DNA of 11,538 nt, taken from an uncultured Clostridia bacterium. Its GTDB lineage: Bacteria; Bacillota; Clostridia; Peptostreptococcales; Anaerovoracaceae. Under the pieces are notes generated by a model. It was not told where the DNA came from. It did not search any database and saw only the letters and a program-made list of their open reading frames with translations. Positions 1 through 6,253 of this stretch are shown here, piece after piece (positions within the stretch are counted from its first letter, which is position 1; every line of letters begins with the position of its first letter). The stretch lies in contig CALDNM010000196.1 in the NCBI GenBank assembly GCA_937915045.1, forward strand, positions 1-11,538, read 5' to 3'. The translations under genes and the position numbers were made by a program.

Positions 1-648
1 GTCTACAGCGCGCTCACCCGCGCCGGATACTTCCCGGTCGACGAGCTCTGGAACCTGAGGCAGCTGGGCGCGATGCTGCAGGGCCATCCTCACGCGGCAA
101 GGATACCCGGCTTCGAATGCTCCGCGGGTTCGCTCGGTCAGGGGCTGTCGGTATCGAACGGCCTCGCTCTCGCGTTCAAAGCGCAGGGGCGGGCGAACAG
201 AGTCTACTGCCTTCTCGGCGACGGCGAGCTGCAGGAAGGCGAGGTCTGGGAAGCCGTCATGACAGCGGCCCAGCACAAGCTCGACAACGTCTGCGCTATG
301 GTCGATTACAACCATGTCCAGCTTGATGACACAGTTGAAAATATCAAAGCGGAAGGTGATCTCGTACGCAAATTCGACGACTTCGGATGGAACGCCATAG
401 AAGTGGATGGCCACGACATTACTGCAGTAATATCCGCGTACAAAAAGGCCGCGGCGGAACGCGGCAAACCGTCGGTGCTCATAGCGAATACCGTCAAAGG
501 CAAGGGTGTGTCGTTCATGGAAGGCGATCCGGCATGGCACGGGACCGCGCCGAACAAAGAGCAGCTGAAACGCGCGCTCGCGGATATCGAGAGTGGCCAC
601 GGTTTTGAGAAATATGGATACACGGGAAATGGAGGCGCGAAGAAATGA
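1..648 (+). CDS. transketolase, N-terminal (ThDP-binding) subunit, 5' end outside window
   Basis: This is the larger part of the N-terminal half of a split transketolase, which transfers two-carbon ketol units between sugar phosphates in the non-oxidative pentose phosphate pathway in the cytoplasm. The frame is open from base 1 and gives 215 residues. The usual N-terminus, roughly 60 residues with the first ThDP-contacting segment, is off the left edge, so the first internal ATG (base 73) is not the start. Visible family signals are SAGSLGQGLSVSNGLA near residues 41-56 and the ThDP/metal motif starting GDGELQEGE at residue 73 and closing at N104 (VDYN). The sequence ends soon after the domain, as expected for a separate subunit. 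It overlaps the C-terminal subunit gene by ATGA, so the two are translationally coupled and should be made in equal amounts. The family call is secure. Which sugar phosphates it prefers cannot be read here. Confidence 0.95.
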   Translation, partial: VYSALTRAGYFPVDELWNLRQLGAMLQGHPHAARIPGFECSAGSLGQGLSVSNGLALAFKAQGRANRVYCLLGDGELQEGEVWEAVMTAAQHKLDNVCAMVDYNHVQLDDTVENIKAEGDLVRKFDDFGWNAIEVDGHDITAVISAYKKAAAERGKPSVLIANTVKGKGVSFMEGDPAWHGTAPNKEQLKRALADIESGHGFEKYGYTGNGGAKK

Positions 649-1604
649 GCGATCTGAAAATGATACCGATGCGCGACGGTTATGGGAACGCGCTTCTGAA
701 GCTTTGCGCGGAGAATGATAAAGTAATGGTGCTCGATGCGGATGTCGCGAAGTCGACGAGAACGGACTGGATCAAGGAAAAGTATCCGGACAAGTTCATA
801 GATATGGGTATTTCGGAGCAGGACATGGTGGCGACAGCGTCCGGGATGGCGCTCGCCGGTATGATACCGTTCTGCAGCACGTATGGTGTGTTCCTCGCGG
901 GGCGCGCCTGGGATCAGATCAGGACGACTGTTTGTTACAACGTCCTGAATGTCAAGCTCGCGGGCGCCCATGCCGGGCTTTCGGTCGGCAGGGACGGGGC
1001 GACGCATCAGGCTCTGGAAGATGTCGCGATCATGAGGACTCTTCCGAACATGACGGTCATAGTTCCCTGCGACGCACTCGAGACTGAGAGGGCAGCTCTC
1101 GCCGCGGCCGCTGTGGAAGGCCCTTGTTTTATCAGGTTCGGCCGCGAAGCTGTGCCTGTGATAACAAATGAAAAGTCTTCGTTCAAAATAGGGAAGGCGC
1201 GCCTTGTCTCTGGGCATGACGCTGCTGACGCGCGATACGATTCAGACTGCGTGATCTTCGCGAACGGGCCGCTCGTGCACGAAGCTCAGATGGCGGCCGC
1301 GGATCTCGCGGATGAAGATATCCACGTCACGGTCTACGATCTTCATACTGTCAAACCTCTCGACAAAGATACTGTCATCGCCGCAGCCGAAAAGGCCGGC
1401 CACGTGGTCACCGCTGAAGAGCACCAGAAAGCCGGCGGTATGGGCAGCGCTGTCGCTGAATGCCTTGCCGAAAACTGCCCGGTCCCGATGCGCATGATCG
1501 CCGTCGACGACTCATTCGGCGAATCCGGCTCCCCGGACGAACTCTACGACAAGTACGGCCTGCGCGCCTCAAATATCAAGGCCGCCGTAAAGAGCATGAT
1601 GTGA
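645..1604 (+). CDS. transketolase, C-terminal (pyrimidine-binding) subunit
   Basis: This 319-residue protein is the partner of the preceding gene and completes the transketolase active site. The pyrimidine-binding domain fills about residues 5-170. It includes GISEQDMVATASGMA with the Glu at 58 that activates the ThDP aminopyrimidine, and GRDGATHQALEDVAIMR at 115-131. The C-terminal regulatory-type domain follows (VYDLHTVKPLD, then GGMGSAVAE). Length is normal for the split form. The ATG at 645 is supported by a GGAGG about 8 bases upstream, inside the previous gene, and by the 4-base ATGA overlap. A close alternative is a 1-deoxyxylulose-5-phosphate synthase-like C-terminal half, but the split pair, the short N-terminal partner and the overall pattern fit transketolase better. 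The gene ends in two tandem in-frame stops, TGA then TAG, that lie inside a 9-bp tandem repeat. Confidence 0.95.
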   Translation: MSDLKMIPMRDGYGNALLKLCAENDKVMVLDADVAKSTRTDWIKEKYPDKFIDMGISEQDMVATASGMALAGMIPFCSTYGVFLAGRAWDQIRTTVCYNVLNVKLAGAHAGLSVGRDGATHQALEDVAIMRTLPNMTVIVPCDALETERAALAAAAVEGPCFIRFGREAVPVITNEKSSFKIGKARLVSGHDAADARYDSDCVIFANGPLVHEAQMAAADLADEDIHVTVYDLHTVKPLDKDTVIAAAEKAGHVVTAEEHQKAGGMGSAVAECLAENCPVPMRMIAVDDSFGESGSPDELYDKYGLRASNIKAAVKSMM

Positions 1605-1624
1605 TAGATGTGATAGATGTGATA
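1598..1624 (+). repeat. 9-bp tandem repeat (GATGTGATA x3) across the transketolase stop
   Basis: Three exact copies of GATGTGATA lie head to tail, followed by a partial fourth (GAT). The first copy contains the TGA stop of the C-terminal transketolase gene, so changes in copy number after the first unit would not alter that protein. In the +2 frame the repeat encodes alternating Ile-Asp-Val. The array is short and perfect, which suggests replication slippage. Confidence 0.85.
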
Positions 1625-1867
1625 GATATCGCTGTCCTGGCTGTCCTAGCTATCTTATCTGCTTTAGCCGTCTTGATCTATTTTGTCGCTAAAATCTTTG
1701 CTCCGGCGGCATACATTTCATTAAATAAGAAGCGGCGCGAAGGATCCGTGCCATTGGGGATAGATCCGCCAAAAATGTCAGACTTTTTTACGAGTTTACA
1801 GCACTTCGTCCTGGTTCGACTCTCTTATATAGTCGATATCAGGCCTGTTTCAGCTCGTCCTCAATGA
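1601..1867 (+). CDS. doubtful small membrane-protein ORF (88 aa)
   Basis: A frame open from well inside the transketolase gene continues 263 bases past its stop. If read from the GTG at 1601 (or the GTG codons at 1610 and 1619) it gives a protein of up to 88 residues. It has a repetitive IDVIDVID start, a strongly hydrophobic stretch at about residues 10-36 (AVLAVLAILSALAVLIYFVA) and a basic patch after it (NKKRREG). That looks like one transmembrane helix with a positive-inside tail. Against it: there is no clear ribosome binding site, only GTG starts, the start lies in a tandem repeat, no homolog is recognised, and the second half contains inverted repeats typical of non-coding DNA. Coupling to transketolase termination would be the only obvious route to translation. 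I regard it as possible but unproven. Confidence 0.22.
   Translation: MIDVIDVIDIAVLAVLAILSALAVLIYFVAKIFAPAAYISLNKKRREGSVPLGIDPPKMSDFFTSLQHFVLVRLSYIVDIRPVSARPQ
1735..1789 (+). terminator. weak candidate terminator behind the transketolase pair
   Basis: GGATC (1742-1746) pairs with GATCC (1763-1767), with GGC/GCC as a possible outer extension. A run of six T follows at 1784-1789. The T run is about 14 bases beyond the hairpin, further than in a standard intrinsic terminator, so this is only a candidate. It lies inside the doubtful small ORF. Confidence 0.25.
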
Positions 1868-1872
1868 CGAAG
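1804..1872. other. nested inverted repeats, possible structured RNA element
   Basis: An outer 7-base pair of arms, CTTCGTC (1804-1810) and GACGAAG (1866-1872), encloses a second perfect inverted repeat, TCGACT (1816-1821) and AGTCGA (1831-1836). The inner stem could extend outward by CCTG/CAGG across a small internal loop. The nesting gives a closed, possibly branched fold of about 69 nt. No known RNA family is recognised and neither side has a T run. It could be part of the 3' untranslated region of the transketolase transcript. Confidence 0.4.
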
Positions 1873-2015
1873 CCTTAGAAACGTTGCAAAAATTGTGACA
1901 CAAACTCTGAAAGCAACTGGAATGGCACGAGATAAATGGCAAAATTTGGAAAACGTTGAAAAAAAGCTGACATTTTCCCTTTCCAGAGATCATATGGCAC
2001 AAAAATGCTGATCCC
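1868..2015. other. AT-rich non-coding spacer between transketolase and pilin genes
   Basis: With the stretch from 1605 this is a gene-free region of about 410 bases between convergent units. It holds loose direct repeats: AAACGTTG (1878 and 1951 areas) and ATGGCA (1923, 1934 and 1993 areas). The remainder shows no start signals or recognisable gene. Confidence 0.5.
1959..2007 (-). terminator. candidate terminator behind the pilin genes
   Basis: Read on the minus strand, CATTTT (2007-2002) can pair with AAAATG (1976-1971) around a 25-base loop, and a run of seven T follows at 1965-1959. The T run is convincing but the stem is only six A/T-rich pairs and the loop is large. It is correctly placed just after the pilin stop at 2016. 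Confidence 0.35.
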
Positions 2016-2462
2016 TTATTTATCCTTCACTGTCCATCCCGCTTTAACATTCCCTACGTCCTTTGGAGCGTACTTTATTATCTTATCGGATGTTGTGATT
2101 GCCAGTATACCTACCTGCTTCGTAGATGGATAATAACCGACTACCGCAGTCCAGTCGTCAGGCATCTCAGCGAGATCCGCTATTTCTTTTGCCGGTGTGC
2201 CTTCTTTCGCTGAAGTACTGATCCCGGAAACTGCATTGTCCCCTATTTTTATAACGTCATAATGCTCGGTACCATATGTCTGGCACGCAAGCAGGACATT
2301 CCTTGCCTCGGTCAGATCCTTTTTCTCATTTGCTTTCTTTATATAACCGACCATTGACGGTATCAGGATCGCGGCCAGTATCGCAAGTATGACAAGAACT
2401 ACGATTATCTCTACAAGCGTAAAACCATGTTTATTATTCTTTTTCACCATCAGTTTTTTCAT
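2016..2462 (-). CDS. type IV prepilin-like protein, paralog 1
   Basis: This is a 148-residue class III signal-peptide protein of the type IV pilin / type II pseudopilin superfamily. A short basic leader (MKKLMVKKNNKHG) ends at a prepilin peptidase site, G13|F14. The mature part begins FTLVE, with the conserved Glu at +5, and continues as a hydrophobic helix of about 22 residues before GYIKKANEKK. The mature protein is 135 residues with a single Cys (ACQTY), so no internal disulfide is possible. I chose the ATG at 2462 because GAGGGGTGA lies just upstream at good spacing; a longer version from 2483 would prepend seven residues that include this ribosome binding site. It lies 58 bases behind its paralog with no terminator between, so they are probably co-transcribed. 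It could be a major pilin, a minor pilin or a pseudopilin, since no assembly genes are nearby. Confidence 0.88.
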   Translation of the reverse strand: MKKLMVKKNNKHGFTLVEIIVVLVILAILAAILIPSMVGYIKKANEKKDLTEARNVLLACQTYGTEHYDVIKIGDNAVSGISTSAKEGTPAKEIADLAEMPDDWTAVVGYYPSTKQVGILAITTSDKIIKYAPKDVGNVKAGWTVKDK

Positions 2463-2520
2463 CTTTATCACCCCTCTAAGCATTCATGCTCTGTTTGTGC
2501 GTACAGATCCATATCCGTGA

Positions 2521-2961
2521 TCATTTTGACGTTGCGTTCCAGCCCTTCGGCACTCCGCTCAGTCCAGTCGGATTGTAAGTTATAACATTATCATCCGTAA
2601 CGATTTTCATGTACCATACTTTGCACGTCGCGGTCGATACAAGGATCTCTCCAGTCCAGCTGGCAGGCATCTCAGCAAGATCCATTATTTCTCTTTCTGC
2701 CGATCCGTCTTTAGCGCTGCTGTTCAGTTTATAATCCACCCCGCCTCTATGCTGATATACGTCCTTTATATGTTCATCGACATATGTTTGACAGGCCTGC
2801 ACCACATTCCTTGCCTCGGTCAGATTCTTTTTCTCATTTGCCTTCTTTATATACCCGACCATCGACGGTATCAGGATCGCGGCCAGTATCGCAAGTATGA
2901 CAAGAACTACGATTATTTCTACAAGTGTAAAACCCTGTTTATTATTCTTTTTCTGTTTCAT
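2521..2961 (-). CDS. type IV prepilin-like protein, paralog 2
   Basis: This 146-residue prepilin has the leader MKQKKNNKQG, cleaved before FTLVE, then the same hydrophobic assembly helix. Its first 35 mature residues are identical to those of the neighbouring paralog and LTEARNV also matches. The C-terminal globular part is clearly homologous but diverged (SSAKDGSAEREIMDLAEMP against STSAKEGTPAKEIADLAEMP). This copy has two Cys in the mature region (ACQTY and TATCKV), so a disulfide is possible here but not in the other copy. The ATG at 2961 is preferred over the GTG at 2970, because GGGGTG lies at normal spacing before the ATG and the same GGGGTGA element precedes the ATG of the paralog. It is the first gene of the pair, behind the promoter at 3080-3108. 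Prepilin peptidase, ATPase and platform genes must lie outside this window. Confidence 0.88.
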   Translation of the reverse strand: MKQKKNNKQGFTLVEIIVVLVILAILAAILIPSMVGYIKKANEKKNLTEARNVVQACQTYVDEHIKDVYQHRGGVDYKLNSSAKDGSAEREIMDLAEMPASWTGEILVSTATCKVWYMKIVTDDNVITYNPTGLSGVPKGWNATSK

Positions 2962-3079
2962 TGTGTTCACCCCGCCAACAATGTACCCATAAGAGCATTT
3001 TAATGAGCAGCATTATTTTCATTCTATTTTGTGCGTATTAATTGAATAAAATATTGTTATTTCTGCTTTATTTAAAGTA

Positions 3080-3108
3080 ATAATACCCCTTTTCGCGGCT
3101 TTCGTCAA
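3080..3108 (-). promoter_or_regulatory. sigma-A-type promoter for the pilin pair
   Basis: On the minus strand TTGACG (3108-3103), a 17-base spacer and TATTAT (3085-3080) match the housekeeping consensus closely. The predicted transcript starts near 3073 and leaves an AT-rich leader of about 110 nt before the pilin ATG at 2961. Confidence 0.65.
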
Positions 3109-3117
3109 TATATACGG

Positions 3118-3160
3118 CAATTTGACCCATTACTCACAGCAAAATACGTGTCAAAAATTG
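3118..3160. promoter_or_regulatory. inverted repeat just upstream of the pilin promoter
   Basis: CAATTTGAC (3118-3126) faces GTCAAAAATTG (3150-3160), complementary apart from two extra A/T bases in the right arm. The pair is centred about 31 bp upstream of the -35 box. It could be a regulator binding site or a cruciform; no regulator is identified. Confidence 0.35.
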
Positions 3161-3180
3161 CTCGTTACTTAGCGCGTGCA

Positions 3181-3220
3181 AAACAAAATAGATGCTTCCC
3201 GCAAAATACAAGGAAGCATC
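3181..3220 (-). terminator. intrinsic terminator behind the aquaporin gene
   Basis: Nine perfectly complementary bases, GATGCTTCC (3191-3199) and GGAAGCATC (3212-3220), flank a 12-base loop. On the minus strand they are followed directly by TATTTTGTTTTG. The plus-strand side lacks a T run, so it works for minus-strand transcripts, most plausibly the aquaporin mRNA that ends at 3371. Confidence 0.7.
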
Positions 3221-3370
3221 CATTTGCTGTACCTAAGTTATAGATCTTTGTGTCCGGATCCCGGGTACATATCAATTTCAAGGTACTATATTGTTTCTTT
3301 ATTAAATTGTCACAGGATCACGGTCAAAATAAATTCAGTGTTGCCGTCGCAGCAAATCACCCGCGCCTTT
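3221..3370. other. non-coding 3' region of the aquaporin transcript
   Basis: Together with the pilin leader this makes about 400 bases without a gene (2962-3370). The part next to the aquaporin stop shows GTACCT near 3229 facing AGGTAC near 3280 as a loose inverted repeat. I see no credible ORF on either strand. Confidence 0.5.
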
Positions 3371-4102
3371 TTATTTTTCAGTGCTTTCTTCGATCTCCAT
3401 AGGGTCCGCTCCCGGTGTCCCCTTAGCGATGTATTTATATACATAAGCCGCTATCGCGCCTCCGACGAGCGGAGCGAGGATGAACACCCAGACCTGCTGC
3501 AGGGCGATGCCGCCTGAAAGAAGAGCAGGGCCAAGGCTCCTTGCCGGATTTACCGATGTCCCTGTGAAAGGCACACCGAATATATGTACGAGTGTCAGCG
3601 AGAGACCTATCACGAGGCCCGCGACCGACGCCATCTGCGGTTTTGCAGTAACTCCGAGTACCGCTATAACAAATACGAACGAGAGAACGACTTCCACGAG
3701 GAACGCTATGCCCGCGCTTATCCCCATCGCGCTCTGCGTCCCGTAACCGTTTGCTCCGAGAGCGTCATTACTGCCAAACACCGCGCAGAGAAGCGCCGCG
3801 CCGACTATGCCGCCGATGCACTGCGCGATCACATAGCCGCCAAAATCCTTCTTCGACATCCTGCCGGAAAGCAGGAATCCAAGAGACACTGCCGGATTCA
3901 CGTGGCAGCCCGAAATGTTACCGATAGAATACGCCATCGCGACGATCGAAAGACCGAACGCGAACGCTATCAGAAGCGTAGAATACGCGAGCGGAAGGCC
4001 CTGCCCGGAATTTCCAAGCAGTGTGTTCGCGGCCACCGCGCTGCCGCATCCGAATGTCACAAGAACGAATGTCCCGATGCATTCCGCAATATACTTTTTC
4101 AT
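3371..4102 (-). CDS. aqpZ: aquaporin, AqpZ-type MIP-family channel
   Basis: This 243-residue, six-helix membrane channel of the major intrinsic protein family passes water across the cytoplasmic membrane. Both half-helix pore signatures are present: NPA at 69-71 in SGCHVNPAVS and NPA at 185-187 in GTSVNPARSLGPAL. The selectivity-filter residues expected of a water-selective channel can be placed: Phe49 (FGLSIVAMAYSIG), His173 (LVHIFGVP), Thr183 and Arg188. Glycerol facilitators have a Gly/Asp-rich variant, which is not seen here. The ATG at 4102 follows GGAGGT at good spacing; a longer version would only add eight residues across that site. A short acidic tail (EIEESTEK) ends the protein. It is transcribed alone, away from the small membrane-protein gene, with its own extended -10 promoter and a terminator at 3181-3220. 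Confidence 0.95.
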   Translation of the reverse strand: MKKYIAECIGTFVLVTFGCGSAVAANTLLGNSGQGLPLAYSTLLIAFAFGLSIVAMAYSIGNISGCHVNPAVSLGFLLSGRMSKKDFGGYVIAQCIGGIVGAALLCAVFGSNDALGANGYGTQSAMGISAGIAFLVEVVLSFVFVIAVLGVTAKPQMASVAGLVIGLSLTLVHIFGVPFTGTSVNPARSLGPALLSGGIALQQVWVFILAPLVGGAIAAYVYKYIAKGTPGADPMEIEESTEK

Positions 4103-4158
4103 TGTTGATACCTCCATATAAATCAATATAGATTTTATAATTGCTTTTTTACTATCAA

Positions 4159-4167
4159 ATTATATCA
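4159..4167 (-). promoter_or_regulatory. extended -10 promoter for the aquaporin gene
   Basis: On the minus strand TGATATAAT is a perfect extended -10 element. No good -35 box is seen at 17 bases, which extended -10 promoters tolerate. The predicted start near 4152 gives a leader of about 50 nt that includes the GGAGGT ribosome binding site. Confidence 0.55.
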
Positions 4168-4245
4168 CGTTTGTTCATTTTCTTGTATGTTTATAAGGCT
4201 TTTAGATTTATGTTATCGATTGTTTACCCTCTCTATCCGATGCCG

Positions 4246-4254
4246 TGCTATAAT
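4246..4254 (+). promoter_or_regulatory. extended -10 promoter directly before an ATG
   Basis: TGCTATAAT is a perfect extended -10 element. Six bases (CAAAAC) separate it from the ATG at 4261, so the expected transcription start is the A of the start codon. No -35 match is seen 17 bases upstream (ACCCTC). Confidence 0.55.
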
Positions 4255-4260
4255 CAAAAC

Positions 4261-4737
4261 ATGATCACAGCTTTATCAACAACTTTCTGGGGACGCTGTC
4301 TGGCGACGGTCCTCATGTCAATGATCCCTGTAGGAGAACTCCGCAGCGGGATACCTTTCGGAGTAGGGATAGGACTGCCCGTATGGGCCGCTCTCATCGC
4401 GAGCATCATCGGGAACATGATCCCGATCCCGTTCATCCTTATCTTCCTGCGCCGTATATTCTCGTGGCTCAAGACTTTTAAAAAGCCCGGCGAATGGGCG
4501 GCCAAGCTTGAAAAGAAAGGCCATCTCAAAGGACAAAAAATGACAAAATACGGAAGCCTGGGGCTCATGATCCTTGTCGCGATACCGCTTCCCGGTACCG
4601 GCGCCTGGACCGGCGCTCTCGTTGCCTCCGTACTTGAAATGGATTTCAAAAAAGCTATCTGGCCTATCACACTCGGCGTATGCATAGCCGGCTTCATAGT
4701 CGCCGGCATCACCTACGGTGTAGTAAGCATCTTTTAA
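4261..4737 (+). CDS. small multidrug-export family (COG2426-like) membrane protein
   Basis: This is a 158-residue integral membrane protein of the family named for putative small multidrug export. The export role is poorly established, so the true substrate is unknown. Family landmarks are PVGELRSGIPFGVGIGLP (about 23-40) at the first re-entrant/helix segment, a basic cytoplasmic stretch (RRIFSWLKTFKKPGEW, 64-79; KLEKKGHLKGQKMTKYG, 82-98), and IPLPGTGAWTGAL (108-120) followed by two hydrophobic segments. The ATG at 4261 gives the usual family length of about 160. In-frame starts at 4210 and 4240 exist but have no good ribosome binding site and would add residues not expected in the family. 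No Shine-Dalgarno sequence precedes 4261 either; the -10 box position instead suggests a leaderless message. Its stop overlaps the convergent hisIE stop by four bases. Confidence 0.8.
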   Translation: MITALSTTFWGRCLATVLMSMIPVGELRSGIPFGVGIGLPVWAALIASIIGNMIPIPFILIFLRRIFSWLKTFKKPGEWAAKLEKKGHLKGQKMTKYGSLGLMILVAIPLPGTGAWTGALVASVLEMDFKKAIWPITLGVCIAGFIVAGITYGVVSIF

Positions 4738-5429
4738 CCTTCTCCTCCCATGCGCTCCTGCTTGACCTTGTGATCTATCACATGGCGATGCGCGAGTTCA
4801 CCTGTCACTTCATCGAGCGAAATGCCCGCTTCGACCATCATCACCATTACATGATAAGCGAGATCGGCGATCTCGTATATGCTTTCTTCCTTGTCGCCTT
4901 TTCCGCCCGCGATGATCACCTCAGTGCTTTCCTCGCCTATTTTTTTAAGTATCTTTTCCATCCCTTTTTCAAAAAGGTAAGTCGTGTAGCTTCCCTCTTT
5001 CGGGTCGGTCTTCCTGCCCTCGATCAGATCATACAACTCGTCGTAAGAGAACGCGTTCTGTCCCTCGCTCTGGTAGAGGCCGTTGAAAAAACAGCTGTCC
5101 GCGCCCGTGTGGCACGCGGGTCCGTCCTTTATTACTTCCACTACAAGAGCGTCGCTGTCACAATCGGCAGTAATGTTCACGACTGTCTGGAAATTTCCCG
5201 ACGTCTCGCCCTTGCGCCAGAGCTCCTGCCTGCTCCTGCTCCAGAAACATGTCTTTCCCTCTTTGAGAGTGATCTCCAGACTTTCCTTATTCATGTACGC
5301 GAGAGTCAGCACCTTCTTCGTGAAAAAATCCTGCACTATCGCCGGCACCAGCCCCTTCTCATCGAACTTCACATTCGCGAGAGCCTCTTCATTCACCGTG
5401 CCCTTTAATATATCTTTTGTTTCCGCCAT
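4734..5429 (-). CDS. hisIE: bifunctional phosphoribosyl-AMP cyclohydrolase / phosphoribosyl-ATP pyrophosphohydrolase
   Basis: This 231-residue fusion enzyme performs steps two and three of histidine synthesis: PR-ATP to PR-AMP (HisE) and opening of the adenine ring of PR-AMP (HisI). The HisI domain fills about 20-120. It has FWSRSRQELWRKGETSG at 62-78, the metal site DCDSDAL at 89-95 and further zinc-ligand Cys at 106 and 113. The HisE domain fills about 125-231, with the acidic helices KIGEESTEVIIA (163-174) and YEIADLAYH (185-193). The ATG at 5429 follows GAAGGA at seven bases. It is the last gene of the operon and lies 68 bases after hisF, the only sizeable gap, which carries a possible small hairpin from GGCCG/CGGCC arms. 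Its TAA shares bases with the stop of the convergent membrane-protein gene, so no terminator fits between them. Confidence 0.97.
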   Translation of the reverse strand: MAETKDILKGTVNEEALANVKFDEKGLVPAIVQDFFTKKVLTLAYMNKESLEITLKEGKTCFWSRSRQELWRKGETSGNFQTVVNITADCDSDALVVEVIKDGPACHTGADSCFFNGLYQSEGQNAFSYDELYDLIEGRKTDPKEGSYTTYLFEKGMEKILKKIGEESTEVIIAGGKGDKEESIYEIADLAYHVMVMMVEAGISLDEVTGELAHRHVIDHKVKQERMGGEG

Positions 5430-5497
5430 ATTCTTATCCTTCTTTATTTTGATTTCGTTTTTTCACCGGGCCGATCATATCCGTATCATTTCCCGGC

Positions 5498-6253
5498 CTA
5501 GATCCTGACTTCGATGCCTTCGCCGCGGAGGTATTTCTTGAGGTCCATGATGCTGACCTCTTTGAAATGGAATATGCTCGCCGCGAGCCCCGCGTCCATT
5601 CCTTTATGCCTGAACAGTTCCGTGAAATCTTCCATCTTCCCCGCGCCTCCCGACGCGATGATCGGAACAGATACCTTCGACGCGATGATGTCCAGAAGCT
5701 CGAGATCGAACCCGTCCTTCACACCGTCAGTATCTATACTGTTCACCACCAGCTCGCCCGCACCCCTGGCGACACCGTCCACGATCCACTTGATCGCGTC
5801 CATGCCGGTATCAGTCCTGCCGCCGTCCGTATAAAGATGGAACTCTCCGTCCACCCTTTTTATATCGCTCGAAAGCACTACGCACTGATCGCCGTAAAGC
5901 TTCGCCGCCTCACCTATAAGCTCGGGATCCCTGATCGCGCCGCTGTTCACGCTGACCTTGTCCGCGCCGCATTTCAGCACCCTGTCGAAATCATCGACCG
6001 TGTTGATACCGCCGCCCACAGTGAGTGGGATGAATATCTGCGACGCCACGCTCGTCAGGACATCCGCGAATATCTTCCTTCCTTCGATGCTCGCCGTGAT
6101 ATCGTAAAACACCAGCTCGTCCGCGCCGCTCTCATTGTAGAACGCCGCCATCTCCACCGGGTCCGCCACAGCGCGCACGCCCTTGAAATTGACACCCTTT
6201 ACTACCTTGCCATCCTTGATATCCAGGCAGGGCACTATCCTCTTTGTTATCAT
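5498..6253 (-). CDS. hisF: imidazole glycerol phosphate synthase, cyclase subunit
   Basis: This 251-residue (beta/alpha)8-barrel uses ammonia delivered by HisH to convert PRFAR into imidazole glycerol phosphate and AICAR. The two catalytic aspartates are at their canonical positions, Asp11 (CLDIKDGK) and Asp130 (VVLSSDIKR). The phosphate-binding loops are visible at TVGGGI (78-83), NSIDTDGVKDGFD (171-183) and IASGGAG (199-205). The strand before Asp130 reads VVLSSD rather than the more common VVxAID, a conservative change that keeps the catalytic residue. The start ATG overlaps the hisA stop as ATGA, with GGAGA upstream, so translation is probably coupled. It forms a heterodimer with HisH, encoded two genes upstream. 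Confidence 0.97.
   Translation of the reverse strand: MITKRIVPCLDIKDGKVVKGVNFKGVRAVADPVEMAAFYNESGADELVFYDITASIEGRKIFADVLTSVASQIFIPLTVGGGINTVDDFDRVLKCGADKVSVNSGAIRDPELIGEAAKLYGDQCVVLSSDIKRVDGEFHLYTDGGRTDTGMDAIKWIVDGVARGAGELVVNSIDTDGVKDGFDLELLDIIASKVSVPIIASGGAGKMEDFTELFRHKGMDAGLAASIFHFKEVSIMDLKKYLRGEGIEVRI

Noticed and set aside
306..1217. 303-codon minus-strand ORF opposite the transketolase genes
   Set aside because: It lies antisense to two well-supported transketolase genes and its translation shows no domain or motif; this is a shadow of high-GC third-position codons.
1810..1825. GGTTCGACTC, resembling a tRNA T-loop
   Set aside because: The flanking bases do not form a T stem and no acceptor, D or anticodon arm can be placed around it.
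1992..2009. sigma-54-like TGGCAC-N5-TGC sequence
   Set aside because: The GG and GC doublets are 9 rather than 10 bases apart, and the site points into the antisense of the pilin gene.
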